A stretch of 64,000 nt of DNA, taken from positions 1-64,000 of the forward strand of contig NZ_CALHVM010000005.1 of the NCBI RefSeq assembly GCF_938039205.1, given 5' to 3'. The notes beneath the pieces were generated by a model. It did no database searches, was not told the DNA's origin, and saw only the letters and a list, made by a program, of their open reading frames with translations. A program made the position numbers and the translations under genes. This document shows positions 55,198 to 64,000 of the stretch, one piece after another; position 1 is the stretch's first letter; each line of letters starts with the position of its first letter. The stretch is from an uncultured Campylobacter sp. (GTDB lineage: Bacteria > Campylobacterota > Campylobacteria > Campylobacterales > Campylobacteraceae).

Positions 55198-56157
55198 CTA
55201 CCACCTACCGCTAGCTCCGCCTCCGCCAAAGCTGCCGCCTCCGCCGCTAAAGCCGCCCCCGGAGCTTCTGCTGCCTCCTCCGCTAGAGCTACTACTGGAG
55301 CCGCTCGACGATGATCCGCCTCCGCCACCTCCGCTACCGACCTTCACGTCTTTGACCAAGTAGAAAAATCCCGCGGCAATCCCAAGTACGACGGCAAGTT
55401 GAGCTGTGATATCCTCGATACCGAAGCATAAATTTACAAAAAGGCCAATGATGCTAGCGACCATGACGCTAAGGCCGATATTCATGATCATATCGCCTAA
55501 AAAAGCCGATGCGATTATCGCCGCAATACCGCCCATTATCCCGTAGACCTCTATTGACATATCATAGTCGCCCTTAGCTTCTATCTCCTTTTTAACCCCC
55601 TCATCCCCATCAAGTAGAGCGATGATCTTTTGCGTGCCTATGTTTATGCCGTTTTGGATATCGCCTTTTTTAAACTCAGGGATTATGTAGTAGTTTATGA
55701 TACTGCTACTAAGAGCGTCCGTTAGAGTACCTTCTAGGCCGTATCCTACCTCTATGCGTACTTGTTTGTCGTTTGGAGCTACTACTAATACTACTCCGTT
55801 ATCTTTACCTTTTTGTCCTATACCCCAACGTCTAGCTAGTTCTATGGAGTACTCTTCTATTTGAGCGTTACCTAGAGATTCTATAGTAACTACTACTACT
55901 TGATTAGTGGTGTTGTTTTCGTGAGTAGCTAGTAATGTTTCTAGTTCGTCTTTTGTGCTCTGGCTTAGTACTCTTGCCTGATCTACTACCCTGCCCGTTA
56001 AGGCAGGGAAATTTGAACTCTTTTCATTTGATGTTTGAGTAGCGGTTTGTTTTACGGTTTTGTTTTGTTCAGTAGCATTATCTGCTGCCGATAAATTTAT
56101 AGCCGTAAGTCCTAAAAGCGTAAAAACGCAAAATAAAGTAGATAAAATGCGTTTCAT
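55198..56157 (-). CDS. TPM-domain protein with Gly/Ser-rich tail (YgcG family)
   Basis: A 319-residue protein with signal peptide (1-24). The TPM domain spans about 50-200 (LTGRVVDQARVLS, TTNQVVVVTIESL, DNGVVLVVAPNDKQVRIEVG, GLEGTLTDALSS). Two or three membrane helices lie near 205-270. The C-terminus is a 45-residue Gly/Ser tail ending FGGGGASGRW. The family is often next to LemA, as here (18 nt apart). Function is not established; roles in membrane-protein repair are proposed for relatives. Confidence 0.9.
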   Translation of the reverse strand: MKRILSTLFCVFTLLGLTAINLSAADNATEQNKTVKQTATQTSNEKSSNFPALTGRVVDQARVLSQSTKDELETLLATHENNTTNQVVVVTIESLGNAQIEEYSIELARRWGIGQKGKDNGVVLVVAPNDKQVRIEVGYGLEGTLTDALSSSIINYYIIPEFKKGDIQNGINIGTQKIIALLDGDEGVKKEIEAKGDYDMSIEVYGIMGGIAAIIASAFLGDMIMNIGLSVMVASIIGLFVNLCFGIEDITAQLAVVLGIAAGFFYLVKDVKVGSGGGGGGSSSSGSSSSSSGGGSRSSGGGFSGGGGSFGGGGASGRW

Positions 56158-56175
56158 TTTTGTACCTTGGTTGGG

Positions 56176-56769
56176 TTATTTGGCGAAAGATACGTCCGGT
56201 GCGCTTTGTTCGGACTCGCTTGCTTCAAACGTCGCACGAGTTTTGAGCTCTGGATAAAAAATTGCGGCTATAAACTTATCCGGTATCTTGCGAAGGGCGA
56301 TGTTATAGTCCTTGACCGCTGCGATATAGTCCTTTCTAGCGACCGCGATGCGATTTTCCGTACCTTCAAGCTGACTTTGAAGGGAGAGGAAATTTTGATC
56401 GGCTTTTAGCTGAGGGTAGTTCTCGGTGATAGCCATTAGCCTAGATAGCGCGCCGCCTAAAGTTTTTTGAGCGTTTTCAAACTCTTTTAGCTTAGCAGGA
56501 TCGTCTATCGAGCTAACGTCGATCGTCATCTGAGAAGCCTTGCTTCTAGCTTCCGTTACTTCCTTAAATACGCCTTCCTCGTGGCTAGCGTAGCCTTGAA
56601 CTGTTTTTACCAAATTTGGGATAAGATCGGCGCGGCGTTTGTATTGGTTTTGCACCTGAGCCCATTTCTCTTTGACCGTCTCGTCGAGTACCGGAAAGGC
56701 GTTAATATACTTCATGGCGATACCGCCGATGATACCTAGGATAACTAGAAAAGCAACTAGATTTTTCAT
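56176..56769 (-). CDS. lemA: LemA family protein
   Basis: A 197-residue protein with an N-terminal membrane helix (KNLVAFLVILGIIGGIAM) and a long helical-bundle domain with the LemA signature YKRRADLIPNLVKTV near residue 42. RKDYIAAVKDYN near 145 is also typical. The start MKNLVAF is supported by AAGGAG; a longer frame adds 13 unlikely residues. It pairs with the TPM-domain gene downstream. Confidence 0.93.
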   Translation of the reverse strand: MKNLVAFLVILGIIGGIAMKYINAFPVLDETVKEKWAQVQNQYKRRADLIPNLVKTVQGYASHEEGVFKEVTEARSKASQMTIDVSSIDDPAKLKEFENAQKTLGGALSRLMAITENYPQLKADQNFLSLQSQLEGTENRIAVARKDYIAAVKDYNIALRKIPDKFIAAIFYPELKTRATFEASESEQSAPDVSFAK

Positions 56770-56904
56770 GGGTGCTCCTTGAAAAGATTTTCTATCTCCA
56801 TTATACATCTAAATACATTTAAAAGTAATAATTTTTAAATAAATTTTACATTGTGTTAAACATATACCTAAAAATTTCCCTAAAAATAAAAATTTAAAGC
56901 AAAA

Positions 56905-56933
56905 AAGTAATATGCTAAATTTGCATATTACTT
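56905..56933. promoter_or_regulatory. Perfect 11-bp palindrome upstream of fdhF, candidate operator
   Basis: AAGTAATATGC - TAAATTT - GCATATTACTT: two perfect 11-nt inverted arms with a 7-nt spacer. Its centre is about 82 nt upstream of the start predicted from TATAAT at 56989-56994. The same core with the same spacing is found upstream of the second formate dehydrogenase operon (63978-63998). Confidence 0.7.
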
Positions 56934-56988
56934 AAATAATTCTTAAAAAATTATACTAATTTTAAAACTAAATTTATATTTGCCGTTG

Positions 56989-56994
56989 TATAAT
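56989..56994 (+). promoter_or_regulatory. -10 box of the fdhF promoter
   Basis: TATAAT in A/T-rich DNA, 38 nt before the fdhF start codon, followed by GAAAGGAG as ribosome-binding site. No clear -35. Confidence 0.55.
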
Positions 56995-57032
56995 AATCTC
57001 ATAAATTTCAGTAATACCAGAAAGGAGCGAAA

Positions 57033-59276
57033 ATGGAAGAGATAGTAAAGACTACCTGTCCATATTGCGGTACGGGCTGCGGCATCGATCTTATCGTGCG
57101 AAACGGTAGAATCGTAGACGCCAAACCCAGCAAAGATCACCACGTAAACGACGGCGAACTTTGCCTAAAAGGAATGTTCGGTTGGGAGTTCGTAAACTCT
57201 CCTAAACGCTTAAGTCGACCGATGATGAGAAAGCTAAACGGCGTCTACGACAAGCGCGGCGAGCTTGAAGAAGTGAGTTTTGAGGAGGTTTATGATTTCC
57301 TCGCGGATAAATTTAAATCCACCGTCGCAAAATACGGCCCAAACTCGATCATGGGCTTTAGCTCCGCGCGCTCAAATAACGAAGACAACTACGTTTTCCA
57401 GAAATTTTTCCGAGCTCAGGGCAGTAACAACGTCGATCACTGCGCCCGTCTTTGACACGCTCCTACAGTGGCAGGTCTTGCCAGCACGCTAGGAAACGGA
57501 ACGATGACGAACGATTTGGTCGAATTTGCGACTGACACGGACGTATTTTTACTCATCGGTACCAACACGAGCGAGTGTCACCCGATCATCGCTATGCAGA
57601 TGCAGCGCGGCCTTCAGCGCGGCGCAAAGATGATCGTCGTAGATCCAAAGCGCACCGATATGGCTAAAAAAGCCGATATTTTCTTGCAAATCCCGATCGG
57701 AGCGAATATCAAAACGCTAAATACGATGATGCACGTCATAATCGCCGAAAATTTGCAAGATAGCGAGTTTATCGAGAAGTACTCCGAGGGATTTGAATAT
57801 CTAAAAGAAGCGGTTAAGGACTTTACGCCTGAGCGTTTCGAGCGCGAAACCGGCGTAAAAAAAGAGCTCATCATAGAGGCAGCTAGAATGTATGCTAAAG
57901 CAGGCGCGGCGGCGATTTGCTACACGATGGGTATCACGCAGTTTAGCGACGGCACGTCAAACGTCTTTTCGCTATCAAATTTAGCCGTTTTAACTGGAAA
58001 TTTAGGCAAAAAGGGTGCGGGCGTAAATCCTCTGCGCGGTCAAAACAACGTCCAAGGCGCATGCGACATGGGCGCGCTGCCTAACGTCATCCCGGCCGGC
58101 GCGGTAAACAGCCATTACGCGCAGGAGCAAGCGCGCAAAGTATGGCACTTTGAGCTAAATCCGGTTCCGGGCTTTAAGCTAACGCAAGCGCCGGATAAAA
58201 TGGATAGCGGCGAGCTAAAAGTCCTCTATGTCTACGGCGAAAACCCCGTAATGAGCGACCCTTGGACCGAGCACTTCGTCCACGCCGTCCATCATCTAGA
58301 CTGCTTTATCGTGCAAGATTTGTTTTTCACAGAGAGCGCGCACAAGGCCGACGTGGTGCTACCTGCAGCGGGCTGGGGAGAAAAGGACGGAACGTTTATA
58401 AACACCTCTCGCCGCGTCCAGCGAACGCGCAAAGCTAGCGAACCGGTTAGCGGCGTGGAGCCTGACTGGAAGGTCGTTTGCAACATCGCAAACCGCATGG
58501 GGCTAGAGGGATTTGATTTTGCTAGCCCTGAGCAAATTTGGAACGAACTAAGAGAGCTTATGCCTAAATTTTTCGGCGGTATCAGCTACTATAGACTAGG
58601 TAAACTAGGCGGTATCAGCTGGCCTTGCCTCGACGAGGAGCATCCGGGTACGCCGGTGCTTTACGCAGATCACAAGTCCATGCTGCCTGGCGGTAAATTC
58701 CGCTTCGCGCCGGTACTTTACGTAGATGATAAAGAGGGGCGCGCAAAGGCTGAGGCCGAATTTAGAGCCAAGATGAATATCCCAGATGGCTACCCAGTCG
58801 GTAGCGGCGCGCTTAGCGAAGTGCCAGACGAGGTCTATCCGTGCCTATTTACGACCGGACGCAAGGTCTATCACTACCACACGGGTACGATGACGAGAGA
58901 GTGCCCTGCCCTAGAGTACGGCGCTGGCGTAGAGGGCGCACTCATAGAGGTGAGCCCGGATATCGCTCGCGAGAGAGAGCTAGAGGAAGGCTGCTACGCG
59001 CTCGTGCAAAACAAACGCGGACAGATCGCGGCCAAGCTTCGCGTAAATCCGGATCTAAAAGAAGGCACGATATTTACGACCTTCCACTATAGCGAGGCCG
59101 ACGGCAACGAGCTAGCAAACGCCGGCGACCCAGATCCGCTCTCAGGCATCACGCCGCTAAAGATGACGATAGCAAACATCAGGCGTCTAAGCGAAGAGGA
59201 ATTTATCAAATTTAGAGAGCAAAACGAGATGTCGATGCACTCGGCAAATCCGTATTTATCGCCTGTTAGAGCGTAA
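57033..59276 (+). CDS. fdhF: Selenocysteine formate dehydrogenase, cytoplasmic FdhF (FDH-H) type
   Basis: One 747-residue selenoprotein interrupted by an in-frame TGA at codon 141 (57453-57455); automated calling would split it in two. CPYCGTGCGIDL near residues 9-20 and CLKG near 45 bind the 4Fe-4S cluster. DHCARL-Sec-HAPTVAGL matches E. coli FdhF, whose Sec is residue 140. GRKVYHYHTGTMTRECP near 610 is in the molybdopterin C-terminal domain. There is no Tat signal, so it is cytoplasmic, and no partner subunit is adjacent. A formate-hydrogenlyase or NAD-linked role is possible; the partner genes must lie elsewhere. Confidence 0.92.
57453..57483 (+). promoter_or_regulatory. bSECIS element for fdhF selenocysteine insertion
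   Basis: After the UGA and exactly 18 nt of spacer comes loop GGUCU, closed by a UGGCA / UGCCA stem. The loop and the 18-nt distance agree with the E. coli fdhF SECIS as recalled. SelB would bind here. Confidence 0.85.
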
Positions 59277-59281
59277 ATTTA

Positions 59282-59300
59282 GGGCGGGAGACCGCCCTTT
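59282..59300 (+). terminator. Terminator of fdhF
   Basis: GGGCGG-GAGA-CCGCCC followed by TTTCTACTT, 6 nt after the fdhF stop. The rest of the convergent gap to 59466 holds AAATTT words and an 8-bp inverted pair CGAACTAT (59352) / ATAGTTCG (59434). Confidence 0.75.
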
Positions 59301-59466
59301 CTACTTAAATTTATCCATTTTTATTTTAAATTTACCTGCATTCAAATTTGACGAACTATCTATGTAAAATTTAGTGAAGCTAAAGAAACGCGAGTTAGAT
59401 TTGACGCAGTCAAACCGCGTCAAATTTGGTGTAATAGTTCGCCCCGCCAAAGCGCGGAGCGAAAAT

Positions 59467-60108
59467 TTAGAAGCTGTATTTTAGCCTGTCGCCCGCGTAA
59501 TAAGCAAGCTTCCAGGTCGGAGTTTGTTTTAGGTCTTTAAAGCCGTAGCCGCGAGCCTTGACTCTGTCGCCGTAGATTTTTTCTATCATTGCAGATTCGC
59601 CTACTAGCAGCGCCTTTGTCGAACACATAGCCGCACAAACCGGCACTTTACCTTCGGAAATTCTATCCTGGCCGTACTCTTCGCGCTCAGCTTCGCTATT
59701 TGTCGGTAGCGGACCGCCTGCACACATCGTGCACTTATCCATCGAGCCTTTCGCGCCAAATACTCCCTCGCGCGGGAACTGAGGCGCGCCGAACGGACAC
59801 GCGTATAGGCAGTATCCGCAGCCGATGCAGATATCTTTGTCGTGTAGCACGATACCATCGCTCCTGATATAAAAGCAATCAACCGGGCAAACCAGCGAGC
59901 ACGGAGCTTCCTCGCAGTGCATGCAGGCTATCGAGGTTGATATTTCCTTACCGGGTACGCCTTCGTTTAGCGTGATGACGCGGCGGCGGCGGATGCCAAG
60001 AGGCAGCTCGTGAGCCTCGTCGCAAGCCACCGCACAGCCGTTACAGTCGATACATCTATCGTCGTCGCAGTAAAATTTAAGTCTATTGTTATCGTTAAAT
60101 TCGCTCAT
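59467..60108 (-). CDS. fdhB: Formate dehydrogenase iron-sulfur subunit
   Basis: A 213-residue ferredoxin-like subunit with four 4Fe-4S motifs: CIDCNGCAVACDE (near 18), CMHCEEAPCSLVCP (near 63), CIGCGYCLYACP (near 93) and CTMC...CAAMCS (near 127 and 158). It carries electrons from FdhA toward the membrane and is exported as a complex with it on the FdhA Tat signal. It starts 1 nt after the fdhA stop. No membrane cytochrome b subunit (fdhC) follows; the next gene is convergent. Confidence 0.94.
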   Translation of the reverse strand: MSEFNDNNRLKFYCDDDRCIDCNGCAVACDEAHELPLGIRRRRVITLNEGVPGKEISTSIACMHCEEAPCSLVCPVDCFYIRSDGIVLHDKDICIGCGYCLYACPFGAPQFPREGVFGAKGSMDKCTMCAGGPLPTNSEAEREEYGQDRISEGKVPVCAAMCSTKALLVGESAMIEKIYGDRVKARGYGFKDLKQTPTWKLAYYAGDRLKYSF

Positions 60109-60109
60109 T

Positions 60110-62944
60110 TTACGCCTTTTCTATGCGGCATAGACCGCTTTTGGTTTCAGGAATCTGAGTGTTTATATCATATCCATAGTTAGTGACGGTATTTGCGCTC
60201 TCGCCTACCGCATAAGGCTTGGTGCCTTCCGGGAAATTACCCGTCATATCAACGCCTTGCATATAACCCGCATAATGAAACGGCATAAAGATGGTGTCGG
60301 GTTTAACGGACGGTACCACTCTGGCGCGCACCTTAACCTTGGTACCTTCAGGCGAATGAACCCAGATGAAATCCCAGTTTTTAATGCCGTGTTTAGCCGC
60401 AAGTTCAGGGTGGATATCCGCAAACATCTCAGGCGTCAAGCGGCTTAGATACATACTAGCTCTCGTCTCCATGCCCGCGCCGCTAAAATTTACGAGGCGA
60501 GCCGTCGTGAGGATAATAGGAAATTCTTTTGAGTAGTCCTTTGCTAGCTGGACGGATTTAAATTTTGTATCGACGCGGTTTTGAAGTTTCTTATCCTCAA
60601 AGCTCGGATACTTCTGCGCTAGATCAAATCTAGGCGTATGCAGCGGCTCTCTGTGAAGAGGAATTTGATCCGCAAAAGTCCAAACGATCGTCCTAGCTCG
60701 CGCGTTGCCGTACGGAGCGATGTTTTTCTCCATGCATTTTTTAGCGATGATATTACTATCGTCATGTATCCAGCTGCCGCCTATTTTAGCCTTTTCATCC
60801 TCGGTTAGCGTGATACCTAGCACCTTTTCGATGTTATCTTTTTTGATCTCCGGATATCCGCCCTTGACAAACGAATCTACGGGCGCGCTACCGTCTGCGG
60901 CTAATTGGCTAACTCCGTTATGCTCTAAGCCGAAGCGGTTTCTAAAACCCATACCGCCTTGCCTAACGGACTTGTTTATATCGTAAAGTATCGGGCTACC
61001 CGGATGATCCTCAGTCCAGCACGGCCACGGCAAGCCGTAGTATTCGCCTTCGACTACGGTGCCCGGTTTTCCTAGACTTGTTTTTTCGTCAAATTTATCC
61101 CAGTTTTCTTGGTGCTTTTTGAGCCTTTCCGGAGTCCAGCCCGTCATGCCGATAGTTTTTATTATATTTGCGATCTCGCGCGTAGCGACCTCAGGCCACT
61201 CGATCTTGCCTTCAGCGTCTCTGATCGTGCGCGTTAGTTCGTCATAGTATCCTAGCCTTTTGGCAAGCTCGAATAAAATTTCGTGATCGGGCATACTCTC
61301 AAACAAAGGCTCTACGACCTGGCTTCTCCACTGGCCGCTGCGGTTTGTCGCTACAACCGTACCGCTGGTTTCAAACTGCGTCGCCGCAGGCAGTATATAG
61401 ACGTCGTCTTTTTTGTCCGTTATTACGCCGGCATCGTTTACGAAAGGATCTACTAGAACCAAAAGCTCAAGCGCGTCTAGGCCTTCTTTTACTTTTACTT
61501 GTTGCGCGGTAGAGGTGATGCCGTTGCCGATTACCACTAAGGCTTTTATACTGTCGCCGGCATTATCTACGGCTTCGTTGCCGTTCTTACCGTCAAGCAC
61601 GCCTGCCCACCATTTTGATAGCGTAAATCCGGGCTTAAACATCATTTCAGGCTTAACGAAATTCTTTTGGAGCCATTCAAAATCGACCTTCCACATCTTA
61701 GCGAAGTATTTCCAGTTAGCTTCGTTTTTTGGATAGTATCCGGGTAACTCGGTCGGCAAATTCGCCATATCCGTCGCGCCTTGAACGTTGTCGTGGCCGC
61801 GAAGGATATTACAGCCGCCGCCGCTAACACCCATATTTCCTAGCACTAGTTGCAGGATCGGAGCGATACGGGTATTTGAGCTGCCTATGGTGTGCTGAGT
61901 TAGACCCATCGCCCAAACGACCGATCCCGGGCGATTTTTGGCATAAACTTCGGTTATCTCAAGAAGCGTCTCTTTTTTGATCCCGCAAACATCGGCCACG
62001 ACTTCAGGCGTCCATTTGGCAGCCTCTTCGCGGATCAGATCCATACCGTAGACGCGGTCGTTTATAAATTCCTTATCTTCCCAGCCGTTTTGAAAGATGA
62101 TATTCATCATGCCGTACATAAAAGGTATATCCGTGCCGGTGCGAATTTGAGCGAAATAATCAGCCTTAGCCGCAGTTCTCGTGTATCTTGGATCGACCAC
62201 GATTAGCTTTGCGCCGTTATTTTCCTTAGCTTTTAGAAAATGTCTAAAGCCGACCGGGTGATTTACCGCCGGATTTGCGCCCACTATAAAGATAGACTTC
62301 GCGTTTTGGATATCTCCAAGATGATTGGTCATAGCTCCGTAACCCCAAGTATTCGCCACACCGGCGACTGTAGAGCTGTGTCAAAGACGTGCTTGGTGAT
62401 CTAGATTATTAGTCCCGAACATCGCTACGAATTTGCTTATATAATAGCTTTGTTCGTTACAATCTTTTGCAGAGCCTAGAAACATTACTTGTTCTGGATT
62501 TTTTTCGCGATACGCTTTTAGTTTGGCGCCGATTTCATCAAGAGCCTCTTTATAGCTGATGCGTTTCCATTTGCCGCCTACTTTTTTCATCGGGTATTTT
62601 ACGCGGCAGTGAGAGCGCACCATATCGATGACGTCGCTGCCCTTACAGCAGTGGCCGCCAGCGCTTACCGGGTGATCTTGGGCTACTTCTTGGCGTACCC
62701 AAACGCCGTTTTCTACCTCGGCGCGCACTCCGCATCCAACGGAGCAAACCGTACAAACGGTTTTTACGATTTTAGAGTTTGGAAACGGATTTGCCATTTC
62801 TTCTTTTGTGGCGCTTCTAGTTACGCCGCTAGCAGCTAGCCCGCTTATGCCGCCCGCTACGCCCGCTAGCGCGGCCATTTTTAAAAACGATCTTCGCCCG
62901 ACTGCGTTTGAGTGGGGCATAAGACGTAAATTTGCCTCAGACAT
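60110..62944 (-). CDS. fdhA: Selenocysteine formate dehydrogenase, Tat-exported catalytic subunit
   Basis: One 944-residue selenoprotein with an in-frame TGA at codon 188 (62381-62383). The Tat signal GRRSFLKMAALAG is at residues 16-28. The 4Fe-4S motif CTVCSVGCGVRAE lies near 64-76 with CCKG near 98. DHQARL-Sec-HSSTVAGV is the active site. The C-terminal molybdopterin-binding domain (TARLVNFSGAGMETRAS) is complete. It is the periplasmic respiratory enzyme typical of Campylobacter, which oxidises formate for the menaquinone pool. It probably needs both Se and Mo or W. Confidence 0.95.
62353..62383 (-). promoter_or_regulatory. bSECIS element for fdhA selenocysteine insertion
   Basis: On the minus strand the UGA is followed by 18 nt and then loop GGUGU in a UCGCC / GGCGA stem. 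Position and size equal the fdhF element; the loop differs by one base (GGUGU for GGUCU). Confidence 0.75.
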
Positions 62945-62967
62945 ATTTATCCTTTCTTAAATTTTTA

Positions 62968-63144
62968 TTATTTCGCTTGTTCGTAGTATAGATCCCAGTT
63001 TTTGCTTCTTTTATAAAGCACCTCGGTCTTTTTACTTTTGCCGTATTTTAGGTTTGACGCCGCTGCCGTCGCTACTCCGGCCGTAGCCGCTACTGCGCCG
63101 ACTAGCCCCGCCTTTTTTAAAAATTCTCGCCTATTTTTTTGCAT
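62968..63144 (-). CDS. Small Tat-signal protein of the fdh operon
   Basis: A 58-residue protein that is little more than a twin-arginine signal (NRREFLKKAGLVGAVAATAG) plus a short tail (KTEVLYKRSKNWDLYYEQA). Such small Tat-target proteins are often found upstream of fdhA in epsilonproteobacteria. It overlaps the chaperone gene by 14 nt and lies 23 nt before fdhA. A role in assembly or export of FdhAB is inferred from position. Confidence 0.8.
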   Translation of the reverse strand: MQKNRREFLKKAGLVGAVAATAGVATAAASNLKYGKSKKTEVLYKRSKNWDLYYEQAK

Positions 63145-63856
63145 TTTCTTCCTCCATAGCTTTTAGCTTTCTCACTCGGTTTTTTTGCCTTCTTATGGCC
63201 TCAGATCTTGAAACTCCGTCCAAAGTTTTTTTGTTTTCGCCTTGATTTATAGGACGAGGCGCGCTTAAAACTACGCGCTCAAACTCTATAAATCCTTGCA
63301 AAAGCACTGCAACGTCTTTGTAAACTTCGCTGCTTTCGTGGTTAAAAAGATCATTTATAAACTCGTCGATATTTGGGTTTATGATCTCTTTAAAAAGCTG
63401 CTCCTGAAGCTCGCCGTATAGCTCCAGCTCGCTCTCTCGCGCGATAAATTCGCTCATTAGCGCAAACACGAAACCCACGTTGTCTTCGTTTTCTTTAAAT
63501 TTAGCCTCGTCGCGCCTAATGTCTGTGCGGGCTAAAATTTTACGCACTTTTGCGCAGGCGTGTCCGACCTCGTAGCCCTCGTCGTAGTAGGACAGCGAGT
63601 TTCTAAGCGGACTTGGCAGAGCGTGGAAAATTTCGTCGAATTCATCCGCTAAATTTTGCGGATTTTTTTCGTCGAATTTTGCCTGTATGCGCATTATCGC
63701 GGCGGCCGATTCTTTGTTTAGAGCGTGCGCCGAGGTAAGGCCTAGCATCGCATTTAGGCCGGTAAATCTATCGCCACTTAGACTAAAAACGAAAAAACGC
63801 GAAAAAAGCGAGTAGTAAAGTCCTCGTCCCGCCGCAAATTCGCCCTTGCTGGTCAT
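63131..63856 (-). CDS. TorD-family chaperone for formate dehydrogenase
   Basis: A 241-residue all-helical protein. GRGLYYSLFSRFFVFS at the start, LPSPLRNSLSYYDEGYEVG near 78 and EDNVGFVFALMSEFIAR near 123 are typical of TorD/DmsD-type chaperones that guard Tat molybdoenzymes until the cofactor is in. It is the first gene of the fdh operon. The last 35 residues are basic. A role for FdhA is inferred from the operon. Confidence 0.88.
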   Translation of the reverse strand: MTSKGEFAAGRGLYYSLFSRFFVFSLSGDRFTGLNAMLGLTSAHALNKESAAAIMRIQAKFDEKNPQNLADEFDEIFHALPSPLRNSLSYYDEGYEVGHACAKVRKILARTDIRRDEAKFKENEDNVGFVFALMSEFIARESELELYGELQEQLFKEIINPNIDEFINDLFNHESSEVYKDVAVLLQGFIEFERVVLSAPRPINQGENKKTLDGVSRSEAIRRQKNRVRKLKAMEEENAKK

Positions 63857-63908
63857 CGCTTTCCTTTATCATTTTTGTCTATTTTTTGAGATTTTTCTCG
63901 ATTGTGAA

Positions 63909-63914
63909 ACTATA
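63909..63914 (-). promoter_or_regulatory. -10 box of the fdh operon promoter
   Basis: TATAGT on the minus strand, about 55 nt before the chaperone start codon. A second possible box, TATAAG, lies further upstream. Confidence 0.45.
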
Positions 63915-63977
63915 CTACTTTTTGGCTTATTTCTTATACTTAAAAAAAAATAAATTAAAAAAATTAATATACGCTTA

Positions 63978-63998
63978 AATATGCCTTAATTGCATATT
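63978..63998. promoter_or_regulatory. Second copy of the ATATGC-N7-GCATAT palindrome, upstream of the fdh operon
   Basis: AATATGC - CTTAATT - GCATATT: 7-bp perfect arms and a 7-nt spacer. The right half continues as GCATATTAC, identical to the fdhF site. Its centre is about 86 nt upstream of the predicted start (about 82 for fdhF). It lies 2 nt from the window end, so further sites may exist outside. Confidence 0.65.
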
Positions 63999-64000
63999 AC

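Noticed and set aside
57468..59276. Separate 602-residue formate dehydrogenase gene starting at GTG
   Set aside because: It is in frame with the 140-codon piece upstream; the TGA between them is a selenocysteine codon with a bSECIS hairpin, so both are one gene.
60110..62359. Separate 749-residue formate dehydrogenase fragment (apparent nonsense mutation)
   Set aside because: The TGA at 62381-62383 lies at the conserved Sec position and is followed by a hairpin at 18 nt, so it is not a pseudogene.

Overview
The window is chromosomal DNA of an epsilonproteobacterium, almost certainly a Campylobacter of the anaerobic, S-layer-bearing C. showae / C. rectus / C. concisus group. The reasons are the gene order (hemN - UPF0763 - argF - hemB | ribA - rsmG; alr - pgp2 | PCuAC - SCO1), the epsilonproteobacterial nos operon, an RTX-type S-layer gene, and a heavy use of the word AAATTT in and between genes. 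Species assignment is inference. No rRNA, prophage, insertion sequence or CRISPR array was seen.

Layout. (1) 0.2-5.6 kb, minus: a giant S-layer-RTX protein with its own promoter and terminator, next to tRNA-Arg(CCU). (2) 6.2-23.7 kb, minus: the translation/transcription block. Read in the direction of transcription it is tRNA-Thr(UGU)-Tyr-Gly-Thr(GGU)-tuf-rpmG-tRNA-Trp-secE-nusG-rplK-rplA-rplJ-rplL-rpoB-rpoC, then a broken doxX-like gene, then rpsL-rpsG-fusA. (3) 23.8-36.1 kb: housekeeping genes on both strands: Fe-S reductase, hemN, UPF0763, argF, hemB on minus; ribA, rsmG, small genes, htpX and an epimerase on plus; alr, a small gene and pgp2 on minus. (4) 36.2-37.8 kb, plus: copper supply genes (PCuAC chaperone, a membrane-anchored unknown, SCO1). 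(5) 38.0-47.9 kb, plus: the nitrous oxide respiration operon, beta-propeller protein - nosZ - B - D - G - C1 - C2 - H - F - Y, behind a perfect CRP/FNR-type site placed at about -41.5. (6) 47.9-49.1 kb: a small accessory patch with a hypothetical membrane-anchored protein and a remnant of a second copy. (7) 49.3-54.9 kb: an LplT-PlsC-Aas fusion with a MerR regulator, divergent from an amidohydrolase with a repeat-derived insertion. (8) 55.2-56.8 kb: TPM-domain protein and LemA. (9) 57.0-63.9 kb: two selenocysteine-containing formate dehydrogenases in opposite orientation, a cytoplasmic FdhF type (plus) and a Tat-exported FdhA-FdhB with a Tat-signal small protein and a TorD-type chaperone (minus).

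How the parts work together. Sections 4, 5 and 9 describe anaerobic respiration: formate oxidation feeding electrons to menaquinone (the usual quinone in the group), and N2O reduction through NosG/H and cytochromes C1/C2 to a cytochrome c-fused NosZ whose copper centres need the Cu-handling genes next door. NosR and NosL are not present. Both formate dehydrogenases are read through an in-frame UGA followed by a bSECIS-like hairpin with identical spacing, and both transcription units carry the same palindrome (ATATGC-N7-GCATAT core) at about the same distance upstream of the predicted start, which points to a shared regulator. No textbook-new system is evident; the best leads are this shared palindrome, the spread of AAATTT repeats into coding sequence and into long intergenic hairpins, the unassigned propeller protein that opens the nos operon, and the decayed tandem at 48-49 kb.
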